A DNA stretch of 64,000 nucleotides from Cryptomeria japonica (Eukaryota > Streptophyta > Pinopsida > Cupressales > Cupressaceae): positions 623,473,740 to 623,537,739 of the forward strand of contig NC_081415.1 in NCBI RefSeq assembly GCF_030272615.1, given 5' to 3'. The position numbers were made by a program, and so were the translations under genes. Shown here piece by piece: positions 55,401-64,000 of this stretch (its first letter is position 1; every line of letters starts with the position of its first letter). The notes below the pieces were generated by a model that saw only the letters and a program-made list of their open reading frames with translations, ran no database searches and was not told the origin of the DNA.

Positions 55401-56200
55401 GAAGAACTCAACTTGTTCAAGAAGATGATGGACAAAGTGTCAATTCACCCATGGGAAATGCAGGTCCTATTTTGGATGGACAAATCCTTATGCTAAGGAG
55501 AACGTTGTTGAAGGTACCCCAATGCAAAGAGCCCCCACAAAGAAAATTTCTCTTGAAAACTACTTTTAAGTCTCATGGTAAGGTTTGCAAAGTGATTGTT
55601 GATTCTGCTTCTATAGAGAATATTGTTGCTTTAGAAATGGTAGAAAAGTTAAAACTAAAGAGGTTGCGTCATGTGAGTCCTTATAAGGTATCCTAGCTTA
55701 ATAAGGGACAACATGTAGTGGTAGATGAACAAACGTGGGTAGAGTTTGAAACTGGGGATTATAAGGATAGGATCTTGTGTGAAATCCTTCTTATGGATGC
55801 TTGTTACCTATTGTTAGGTCATCCTTGGCAGTATGATGTCAAAGCATAACATGATGGTGCGAAAAATATGTATGTCATTACCAAGAATGGTAAGCAGTTT
55901 AGGATGGACCCTTTACCTGATCAAGGGCAAGAGAAGATTGTTACTCCATATGTCATGTTACTTAGTGGAAAAGAGTTTTTGGAAGTCGTCAAACTAGAAG
56001 AGACCCAAGGCTATGCTTTAGTCTTACACCCAAAAGATGAGTCCAAGCAAGAGAATGGTGAGAAAGGAGAGATTCCTAGGGAAGTAAAAATCATGTTGGA
56101 TAGATACAAGGGAGTCGTGGCCAAAGACATGCCTGATAACCTACCTCCCATCAAAGAAAATAGTCATCAAATTGATTTGATACCCAGTGTGACCTTACCT
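55401..56200 (+). pseudogene. chromovirus G protease with D-S-A active site
   Basis: V-C-K-V-I-V-D-S-A-S-I-E-N-I-V at 55586-55630: the catalytic D-S-G has become D-S-A. V-S-*-L-N-K-G-Q follows, where TGG in the relative has become TAG. The linker to RT (D-L-I-P-S-V-T-L-P-K) ends at TAA 56204, where Gln is expected. Confidence 0.88.
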
Positions 56201-57290
56201 AAATAAGCTACCTACAAGATGACTCCTAGTCAAAATGAGGAGATAGGAAGACAAGTGCAATATCTTATGGATAAGGGGTTGACTAGAAAGAGTTTAAGCC
56301 CATGTGTTGTACCTACTATCTTGGCACCAAAAAAATATGGAACATGGAGGATGTGCATTGATTCTAGAGCCATCAACAAGATCACAATTATGTACCGGTT
56401 TCCTATGCCTAGGATTGAAGACCTCATGGACAATCTTGGAGGGTCATGCTACTTTTCAAAGATTGATTTGAAGTCAAGTTACCATTAGATCATAATTAGA
56501 TCTGGTGATGAGTGGAAGACAACCTTTAAAACCAATGAGGGTTTATATGAGTGGATGGTGATGCCATTTGGCCTCACAAATGCACCTAGTACTTTTATGT
56601 GCCTCATGAATGAGGTATTGGTAGAATTTATTGGAAAGTTTGTTATAGTTTATCTTGATGATATCTTGGTGTTTAGCAGGTCCAAGGAGGAGCATTTGAA
56701 GCATTTGGATTAGGTTTTAATGAAGCTTCATTAGGAGAAATTGGTAATCAATCTAGATAAGTGTGAATTCCTGAAAAATTGAGTTGGTGTATCTTGGATT
56801 TGTAGTTTGAAATGGATGTTTGAAAATGGATCTTTCTAATGTTGATACTATTGTAAATTGGCCTACACGTAGGAGAGTAGGTGATGTTAGGAGTTTTCAT
56901 GGATTGGCTACTTTTTATAGGAAGTTCATCAAGGGTTTTAGTCATATTTGTGCTCCCATCCTTAACACTATAAAAGGAGGAATCAAATGCAGGTTTGAGT
57001 GGATAGAGAAAGTAGCCCAAAGCTTTGAGATTTTGAAGAGAAAGGTTGCAGAACTTCCCACCTTGAGACTCCCTAGTTTTGATCAACTTTTTATAGTTGA
57101 ATGTGATGCAAGTATGCAGGCAATAGGTGCACTCCTTAGTCAAGAAGGACATCTGGTGGAATTCTTTTCAGAGAAGTTGAATAAGGCTAAGAAGAGGTAT
57201 TCAACCTATGATTTGGAGCTTTATGCTATGGTGAAAGCACTCAAGAAGTGGCACCATTACCTTCTTCCAAAAGAGTATTGTTTATACTGA
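56201..57290 (+). pseudogene. chromovirus G reverse transcriptase and RNase H start (copy 1)
   Basis: K-M-T-P-S-Q-N-E-E-I, R-F-P-M-P-R-I-E-D-L-M-D and Y-L-D-D-I-L-V-F (catalytic, about 56650-56675) are present. TAG replaces Gln at 56486, 56712 and 56733. A frameshift sits near 56778. From 56784 the sequence is the first copy of the tandem duplication: thumb F-Y-R-K-F-I-K-G-F-S, then RNase H V-E-C-D-A-S and Y-D-L-E-L-Y-A-M-V. Confidence 0.92.
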
Positions 57291-59995
57291 CAACCATGTA
57301 TTGAGTTTTCTAAATGGGAAAGAGAAGTTGAACCAAAGGCACCTCAAGTGGGTTGAACAACTCCAACCTTATACCTTCAATATCAAGCACAAGAAGGGTG
57401 TGACTAATAAGGTTGTAGATGCTTTGAGAAGGAGAACCCTTACTGTTCAAGAAATTCAGTTGCAAAGTGTTGGTGTTGATTCTCTCAAGGCCATGTATAA
57501 GGAGGATCATGATTTCAAAGATGCATATGATGTATGTACTAAGTTTGCTGACTCTTTTCATGCTAAGTTTTCTGATTTTGTGTTGCAGGATGGGTTTCTC
57601 TTCAAGGGGCATCAGTTATGCATTCCTCAATGTTCTATGAGGGAGAATATTATTAGAGAGAAACACTATGGTAGACTTTGAGGTCATTTTGATTTGGACA
57701 AAACCTTAGAGAAAGTATCAAGGTTTTATTTTTGGCCCAAGATGCAGGCAGAGGTAAGAAGATTTGTGGAGCATTTTCCTATTTGTCAGAGGTAAAAAGG
57801 TGTTTCAACCAATGCTGGTTTGTATCAGCCTTTACCGATTACTACTAGGCCTTGGGAAATCCTTAGTATGGATTTTGTACTTGGATTGCCCAAAACTCCT
57901 AAGGGGTTTGATAGTTTTTTTTAAATTATTGATAGGTTCATCAAGATGGCTCATTTTGTACCATGTAAATGCACGAATGATGCATCTCATATAGCAATTT
58001 TGTTTTTCAAAGAAGTTGTAAGGATCCATGGATTGCCTCTTACTATTGTCACTGATAGAAACTCCAAATTTGTTAGTGATGTTTGGAGAACTCTCTAGAA
58101 GAAAATGGGTACCAATTTTTCATTTTCATTGGCATATCATCCTTAAATTGATGGATAAACTAAAGTGGTTAACAGGTCCCGTTACAATCTCCTTAGGTGG
58201 CTTACCAAGCAGCATGGACAAAGTTGGGATTTACTGATTGGACAAGCTGAATATGCATACAATGATTCAGTCAATACGAGCACATGGAGAAGTCCATTTG
58301 AGGTTGTGTGTGGCCTCCACCCCAGGGGAATAATTGAACTCAGAGATCTTGGAGGCATGGATAAGAGGAGTGCCCAAGGAGAATATTTTGTTGGTGTATC
58401 TTGGATTTGTAGTTTGAAATGGTTGTTTGAAAATGGATCTTTCTAAGGTTGATACTATTGTAAATTGGCCTACATGTAGGAGAGTAGGTGATGTTAGGAG
58501 TTTTCATGGATTGGCTACTTTTTATAGGAAGTTCATCAAGGGTTTTAGTCATATTTGTGCTCCCATCCTTAACACTATAAAAGGAGGAATCAAATGCAGG
58601 TTTGAGTGGATAGAGAAAGTAGCCCAAAGCTTTGAGATTTTGAAGAGGAAGGTTGCAGAACTTCCCACCTTGAGACTCCCTAGTTTTGATCAACTTTTAT
58701 AGTTGAATGTGATGCAAGTATGCAGGCAATAGGTGCACTCCTTAGTCAAGAAGGACATCTGGTGGAATTCTTTTCAGAGAAGTTGAATAAGGCTAAGAAG
58801 AGGTATTCAACCTATGATTTGGAGCTTTATGCTATGGTGAAAGCACTCAAGAAGTGGTGCCATTACTTCTTCCAAAAGAGTATTGTTTATACTGATAACC
58901 ATGTATTGAGTTTTCTAAATGGGAAAGAGAAGTTGAACCAAAGGCACCTCAAGTGGGTTGAACAACTCCAACCTTATACCTTCAATATCAAGCACAAGAA
59001 GGGTGTGACTAATAAGGTTGCAGATGCTTTGAGAAGGAGAACCCTTACTGTTCAAGAAATTCAGTTGCAAAGTGTTGGTGTTGATTCTCTCAAGGCCATG
59101 TATAAGGAGGATCATGATTTCAAAGATGCATATGATGTATGTACTAAGTTTGCTGACTCTTTTCATGTTAAGTTTTCTGATTTTGTGTTGCAGGATGGGT
59201 TTCTCTTCAAGGGGCATCAGTTATGCATTCCTCAATGTTCTATGAGGGAGAATATTATTAGAGAGAAACACTATGGCAGACTTTGAGGTCATTTTGATTT
59301 GGACAAAACCTTAGAGAAAGTATCAAGGTTTTATTTTTGGCCCAAGATGCAGGCAGAGGTAAGAAGATTTGTGGAGCATTTTCCTATTTGTCAGAGGTAA
59401 AAAGGTGTTTCAACCAATGCTGGTTTGTATCAGCCTTTACCGATTACTACTAGGCCTTGGGAAAGCCTTAGTATGGATTTTGTACTTGGATTGCCCAAAA
59501 CTCCTAAGGGGTTTGATAGTTTTTTTTAAATTATTGATAGGTTCATCAAGATGGCTCATTTTGTGCCATGTAAATGCACGAATGATGCATCTCATATAGC
59601 AATTTTGTTTTTCAAAGAAGTTGTAAGGATCCATGGATTGCCTCTTACTATTGTCACTGATAGAAACTCAAAATTTGTTAGTGATGTTTGGAGAACTCTC
59701 TAGAAGAAAATGGGTACCAATTTTTCATTTTCATTGGCATATCATCCTTAAATTGATGGATAAACTAAAGTGGTTAACAGGTCCCTTTACAATCTCCTTA
59801 GGTGGCTTACCAAGTAGCATGGACAAAGTTGGGATTTACTGATTGGACAAGCTGAATATGCATACAATGATTCAATCAATAGGAGCACATGGAGAAGTCC
59901 ATTTGAGGTTGTGTGTGGCCTCCACCCAAGGGGAATAATTAAACTCAGAGATCTTGGAGGCATGGATAAGAGGAGTGGCCAAGGAGAATATTTTG
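56784..59995 (+). repeat. 1.6 kb tandem duplication inside chromovirus G
   Basis: The block 56784-58390 (RT thumb, RNase H, integrase up to K-R-S-A-Q-G-E-Y-F) is repeated at 58391-59995 with about 1% differences and two 1-bp deletions (near 58697 and 58867), so the offset falls from 1607 to 1605. The three bases TTG are shared at the start, junction and end (56784, 58391, 59996), a microhomology junction. Both copies share the same premature stops. Confidence 0.95.
57301..58390 (+). pseudogene. RNase H end and integrase, duplication copy 1
   Basis: F-L-N-G-K-E-K-L-N-Q-R-H-L-K-W and N-K-V-V-D-A-L-R-R-R end RNase H. Integrase shows the zinc-binding region with C-x2-C (I-C-Q-R), [17 protein letters not shown] and I-G-Q-A-E-Y-A-Y-N-D. 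Stops at 57679, 57795, 57922, 58097 and in the H-P-Q-x-D-G-Q-T segment (58144, 58156). Its C-terminus is cut off by the junction at 58391. Confidence 0.9.
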
Positions 59996-60576
59996 TTGTC
60001 ACCATGAAGGAGGTTCATGAACAAGTTAAAGCTTCCCTTCAACAAAGTGTTAATAAATACAAAATCAGAGAAGATGTTAAGAGGAGAGATGTTCAGTTCA
60101 AAGTAGGGGATTTAGTGATGGCTTATCTCAAGAAAGAAAGGTTACCTAAAGGTCAACCTTCTAAACTACTCATGAAGAAGATAGGTCCCCTCCTGGTGGT
60201 TCATAAATTTGGCAACAATGCATATGAAGTTGAACTTCCAACAGACTTGGGAATATCTCCCATCTTCAATGTATGTGATTTGATAGCCTTCAAAGGATCC
60301 TTGAAAGATGCAACACCTAATTCATTTCTTGAAGAAGAGGATGTCGAGTGGATGAAGGATCTACCGCCTAGCAAGCGATTAGAATTGGAGAGCATTCTTG
60401 ACTCCAAGGTGATCAAACAAACAAGGAAAGGTTTTTATAAAGACTACCTGATCAAATGGAAGGAGATCCATTAATCTGAAGCTACTTGGATGAGTGAAAG
60501 TGATATTCTCAAGCATGGCACTACAATCAACTGGTTGGCAACTCAAGGGACTTGAGTTTTCTTGTCTAGGGGAGTA
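58391..60576 (+). pseudogene. RT thumb to integrase and chromodomain, duplication copy 2
   Basis: Second copy of the block, then the unique integrase C-terminus (59996-60576): M-K-E-V-H-E-Q-V, G-D-L-V-M-A-Y-L, K-K-I-G-P-L-L-V-V-H-K-F and the chromodomain segment Y-L-I-K-W-K-E-I-H, TAA, S-E-A-T-W-M. The copy has an extra TAG at 59815-59817 where copy 1 keeps CAG. The frame ends A-T-Q-G-T-stop, as in chromovirus D. The polypurine tract CTAGGGGAGTA is at 60566-60576. Confidence 0.92.
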
Positions 60577-62031
60577 TGGTGCAAGAGCACTAGGACATGT
60601 GTCTACTTCATTTTTGCATATGTCTACATCATTTTGGTTCATGTTTATGCTTAGGAATAGAAGGTGCACTGTGTTTGTAGTATGTTCATTCTTGACCTTT
60701 GGTGTGAAGGAAAGATCAATTTGTAAAAAGTTGTCAAAAGTTGCAAAAGTTGCCATTGTTGTCAAGCAACTTTTTTTGCAATATTTTAAAAATGTGGTTA
60801 CTCCAATGGTTGGTTGCTTCTATGCATTGAGGAAGTTGGAAGAGTTCCTTGGAATGACATAATCCTAGAGGAATGATGCCTTCCAATTAGAGAAGTTGGA
60901 GAGATTATTTTGAATGAAATTCTTGTCTTGAAACAAAATGGTTATTGAGATTTTCTGCAGTTTCCTTGAGTTTCATGTTCTTGCATGATTCCTTGTGAAT
61001 GGTGGGAATGATTTAATAATATGACAAGTTGTAATAGACGTTCATTGATCATTTGGATGTATTCTGAGGTCTTGAAGCATTCAAGTTGGATTTTTCATCC
61101 CACTGGCCTGGTAAAACCCTCAAATCAAGGGTTTGGATGCAAACAGTGGCACAAATCAACACCTCTCAATGGGATTTACCCCAAACCTGGGAGTATGTTG
61201 ATTTGGCATGTTTATTAACTATTCCTGGTGGCTATGAAGACATGAAGTGTCATTTGACTTTCCTAATATGATGCCCTAGGCTTGACATCGTTCATGTGAC
61301 AAGCTTGAGCAGTAGGAAAAGAAGGTAGAAACCCTAAACAACAGATTAGTGGATGGTAAAACTAGGTATGAGAAGGACCCTAGGGTAGGTTTAGACCCTT
61401 GAAAAGTGTCATTCTTTCATTACTTTATGACTGGTGAAGAATTTGAGAACCTAAACCCCAATACCGACTAGAAGAGGCAAAATAGGGTCAATAGGGTTTG
61501 ACCATCCATACTCAAAATGGAGATGCCAAAGTTTTGAATCTTGTAGAAGGACCAAAAGGGTATCCAAATATCAAATTTATTAAAGGGTTTGTTCAACTAG
61601 GTTATGAGACGAATCAAGAAAACTAAGAATGGAGGGCTAATTGCTTGTAGCCCTACTTCCTAGGTCTAAAAGGGTAAACGTTACAAAAGGCTAATAAACA
61701 CCCATCTGAGGGGTCAAGATTTTTGAAAATTCTATATAAAACATGTGTAAACATTCACATAGTCGAAATTCCACCTTGTGAGTAAAGATCATGTTGCTTG
61801 GGGTGTGGGGTTGTTAGGTGTCTTTGGTTGAAGGGTTGGAACCTAAGGGGTAGGAGACTCCTTGTCAATTGTGAGTTGTCTTGAGTGGAGAGGTCCTTGG
61901 GAAGGATCTAGGGCAGGCTCTAATAACCTTGTGAAGGTTAAGGACATTGGTGCATTGGGTGACACATAGTGGAGACCCTTGTTGAGCAAAAACCAAAGAA
62001 AGCGATTAAACATCCCATACCCTCTGCATCA
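60577..62031 (+). repeat. 3' LTR of chromovirus G
   Basis: TGGTGCAAGAGCAC ... CCTCTGCATCA, followed by ATATG. A TATATAAA at 61733-61740 is mutated in the 5' LTR. Confidence 0.93.
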
Positions 62032-62910
62032 ATATGGCACTATGATTATCACACCAAAGAGTGGTAGGTTGATCAGTAGGAAATACAAACTTAGCAATAA
62101 ACTATCTAAGCCAAATAAGGGATTTACTATCCAAAACTACTCTTTGATACTCATCCTTAGTTGACAATAAAGTAACGGAAGTTTTCTTCTTACAAGACCA
62201 AGAAACTAGACCAAAACCAAGATAAAATAAAAAAATAAGATTAGACTTTTGATCATCAACATCACCAGCCCTATTTGAGTCAATTAAGCTTGCAGTCTTT
62301 GTCACACCTAATGCATAGTTAATGCCAAATTGCATAGTGCCCTAAATGTACCTCAAGATACACTTGGTTGCCTTCAAATGACTCTCATGAGGATCTTTTG
62401 AGAAACAAAAGACATGACCAACTGTAAATGAAATATTACGATGACTATGTGTCAAGTACAAGAGGATACCAACCAACTATTGATACAAGGTAACATCAAC
62501 TAATGGAGTAGTTAAACTAGAATACACAACACTTGACTGAAAAGAAGTAGAGGTTGGCTTGGAATCAGCCATCCCAAATCTCTAAAGAAAATAAAGAGTA
62601 TACTTCTACTGCAAGATAGAAATACCAACAAAAGACAAATGAACTTGGGGACAGAGGAAGTAAGGCAATAGACCAAGGTCGATCATATCAAATGCTCCAT
62701 CAAATATTGTTGAGTATCCTCAATCATGGTAGGAGAACTCCTAGTGATAATCAAATCATCCACATAGAGAACAAGAATTATAAGATCCCCCCCATGCCTC
62801 TGAATATAAACTTTAGGTTTAGAGTGACATCTAGTGAATCTAAAAGTAAGCAAAAAACTATCCACCTTCTCATACCAAGCTCTAGGACCTTGGTTGAGAC
62901 CATACTATTG
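62032..62910 (-). pseudogene. copia RT (catalytic part) and RNase H, upstream half
   Basis: The minus strand reads Y-G-L-N-Q-G-P-R-A-W-Y-E-K-V-D-S-F-L, Y-I-Q-R-H-G-G-D-L-I-I-L-V-L-Y-V-D-D-L-I-I-T (62750-62800, catalytic Y-V-D-D intact), then A-G-D-V-D-D-Q-K-S and W-S-C-K-K-K-T-S-V-T-L-L-S-T-K-D-E-Y (RNase H), ending C-D-N-H-S-A-I at the ATATG duplication. It continues at 52885. Stops and shifts are present. Confidence 0.92.
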
Positions 62911-63580
62911 ACCTAGAAGAGCTTGGGCCAAAAATAGATGGGGATGTTAAGAAATATCTTGGGTCAACGGTTAGCCCACTTAATTGAATAATATTCCAGG
63001 GGAAAAGTTATTCAAAAAGAGGAGAAAATAAGTGACACTACGATTGATGAAGAGTATGCCCCTTTAAATGAACTATCTAGTGAAAACTCTATAGATGAAG
63101 GTTAGAATGCAAAGGAAGATCACACTGAGGTTTGCAATGGGGACAACACTATTTTAAACAATGAGTGGAGGAAGGGGTGGATTTAATGGATCTAAGATTA
63201 GGTTCTCCTACCAAATTTGAGGAGGATAAAGTAAACACATATGCCACTAATAAAGAGTTTTCCCAGGATGATGATAATGATAGAATGTCTAGCCTAAAGG
63301 TTCAAATTGTTGATATGCAAGTTAGATTGAAATATATTGAGTCAAGAGCAAAAGAGTTTCAAAAATGAAAAACCTAGTTGGAAAGGGAAGTTTGCACACT
63401 CTATTTCATTAGCAATGACATTATAAGGAAGGCTTCCATGGGGTCTTTTTTGTGCAAGCTAAGGAGAAATATCAAGAAGTAGGGGAAAGGTTATAAAAAT
63501 ATGGAGAACAATTTAAACCAACATCTAGACCAAGATGTCTAGAAAGATGGCCTCCAAAACCTTTCAAGGAACCGGGGATT
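62911..63580 (+). pseudogene. unrecognised coding-like segment with coiled-coil character
   Basis: Two plus-strand frames join into one likely ancient reading: I-S-D-T-T-I-D-E-E-Y-A-P-L-N-E-L, then D-L-M-D-L-R-L-G-S-P-T-K and M-S-S-L-K-V-Q-I-V-D-M-Q-V-R-L-K-Y-I-E-S. Charged helical sequence follows (L-E-R-E-V-C-T-L-Y, then S-F-L-C-K-L-R-R-N). It is acidic, helix-prone and broken by TGA/TAG and a frameshift near 63170. No known transposon domain was seen. It could be a decayed host gene exon or a LINE ORF1-like protein. Confidence 0.4.
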
Positions 63581-64000
63581 TCTTTGTGGCCCTAGTTAGT
63601 AGTTGTTTCTCCTACTGGTTTGTTGGGCTATGCGTCATTTTGTTTTTTATGTTATCGTTATGTTTCTTGTTTTCCCTAAGACTTATAGGCCTTGGTGCCT
63701 TCTAATGATGCTCTTATCTAAGACTAGTTTTAATCTTGTCTTTTGGTATACTAGTTTCAATGTGATGGCCTATGAGCATACCATGGTTATCTATATTGGT
63801 TTAGTCTTAGTGATAGGTAAAATTCATGGGTATGGGTTAATTAAGATTTTAAGTGATGTTTTTAACATGTCTCTATTATTCTTATTGATAGATATGATAT
63901 GTGATTATGGGGTAGATATGGATCTTATTGATTTTGCTAAGATGTTTTTATTGTATTTTTGGCTACTATTTAGAGGGTTAGGATTTTGTGTGCTTCTATT
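63581..64000. other. T/G-rich sequence to the window edge
   Basis: Non-coding, T-rich plus strand (TTTGTTTTTTATGTTATCG...). It resembles a 3' UTR of the preceding coding-like segment, or the G+T-rich segments near 49000 and 51500. No end is visible. Confidence 0.35.

Larger units (their letters stand above)
52886..62031 (+). mobile_element. Ty3/gypsy chromovirus G (9.1 kb) with internal tandem duplication
   Basis: LTRs 52886-54311 and 60577-62031, an initiator-Met PBS, gag, protease, RT, RNase H, integrase, chromodomain and polypurine tract. The target duplication ATATG is at 52881-52885 and 62032-62036. The 5' terminus reads TATTTGCTGCAGG against TGGTGCAAG in the 3' LTR, which suggests a 4-bp insertion in the terminal bases. 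A 1.6 kb block is duplicated (56784-58390 and 58391-59995). It is a relative of chromovirus D and is inactive. Confidence 0.95.
52109..62910 (-). mobile_element. third copia element (5'-truncated), split by chromovirus G
   Basis: RT from 62910 (Y-G-L-N-Q-G-P-R-A-W-Y), RNase H to 62032, then after the gypsy insert the RNase H end at 52885-52780, a purine tract and a short 3' LTR (52454-52109). Joining the halves across one copy of ATATG gives a continuous S-A-I-F-L-A reading, which confirms the interruption. Everything upstream of mid-RT is missing. Confidence 0.88.

Overview
The window looks like repeat-saturated intergenic DNA from a seed plant with a large genome. The signs are Ty1/copia and Ty3/gypsy elements primed from plant initiator-Met tRNA, chromodomain-bearing gypsy elements, TAT-like gag proteins, L1-type LINEs with a DUF4283-like ORF1, and tRNA-headed SINEs. 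A gymnosperm is possible but cannot be shown from the sequence. I found no intact host gene, rRNA or tRNA gene, and no CRISPR array. Almost every coding segment belongs to a decayed transposable element, and the main structure is nesting.

Layout. (1) 1-12658: a minus-strand copia element (5' LTR 11238-12658, gag, PR, INT, RT running off the left edge) is split by a 7.87 kb insert (2131-10004) with TG...CA ends and the target duplication CTTTA. The insert looks like a giant solo LTR and itself contains a 5'-truncated LINE (6601-8911). (2) 12853-13225: a small minus-strand retroposon with a 15-bp duplication. (3) 14140-18640: an unclassified dispersed repeat is split by a 3.7 kb gag-PR-only LTR element (14672-18374, duplication CTTAT). 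(4) 19702-33937: a full-length, about 6.2 kb minus-strand L1 LINE is split by a 7,995-bp chromovirus (21281-29275, duplication GTATC). (5) 34588-46884: a minus-strand TAT-like element carries gag-PR but no RT or INT. A plus-strand element encoding only a protease-like domain (40013-45002) sits inside it, as does a tRNA-derived SINE (45881-46192). (6) About 47020-47720: a second copy of the dispersed repeat. (7) 48272-51115: a copia LTR plus a pol 3' fragment. The LTR is interrupted by a 1.1 kb retroposon with a dimeric tRNA-like head (48573-49691). (8) 52109-62910: a copia fragment is split in its RNase H by a second chromovirus (52886-62031, duplication ATATG) that has a 1.6 kb internal tandem duplication of RT/RH/INT. 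(9) 62911-64000: unrecognised coding-like and T/G-rich sequence.

How it fits together. The two chromoviruses could in principle have supplied pol functions to related gag-only or PR-only elements, and the L1 LINEs are plausible suppliers of reverse transcriptase to the SINE-like retroposons. Both links are inference. All pol genes are now broken. Most in-frame stops are Gln (CAG/CAA) or Trp codons turned to stops, the pattern expected from deamination of methylated cytosine. The insertion order can be read from the nesting: for example copia, then giant LTR, then LINE; and copia RNase H, then chromovirus, then internal duplication.
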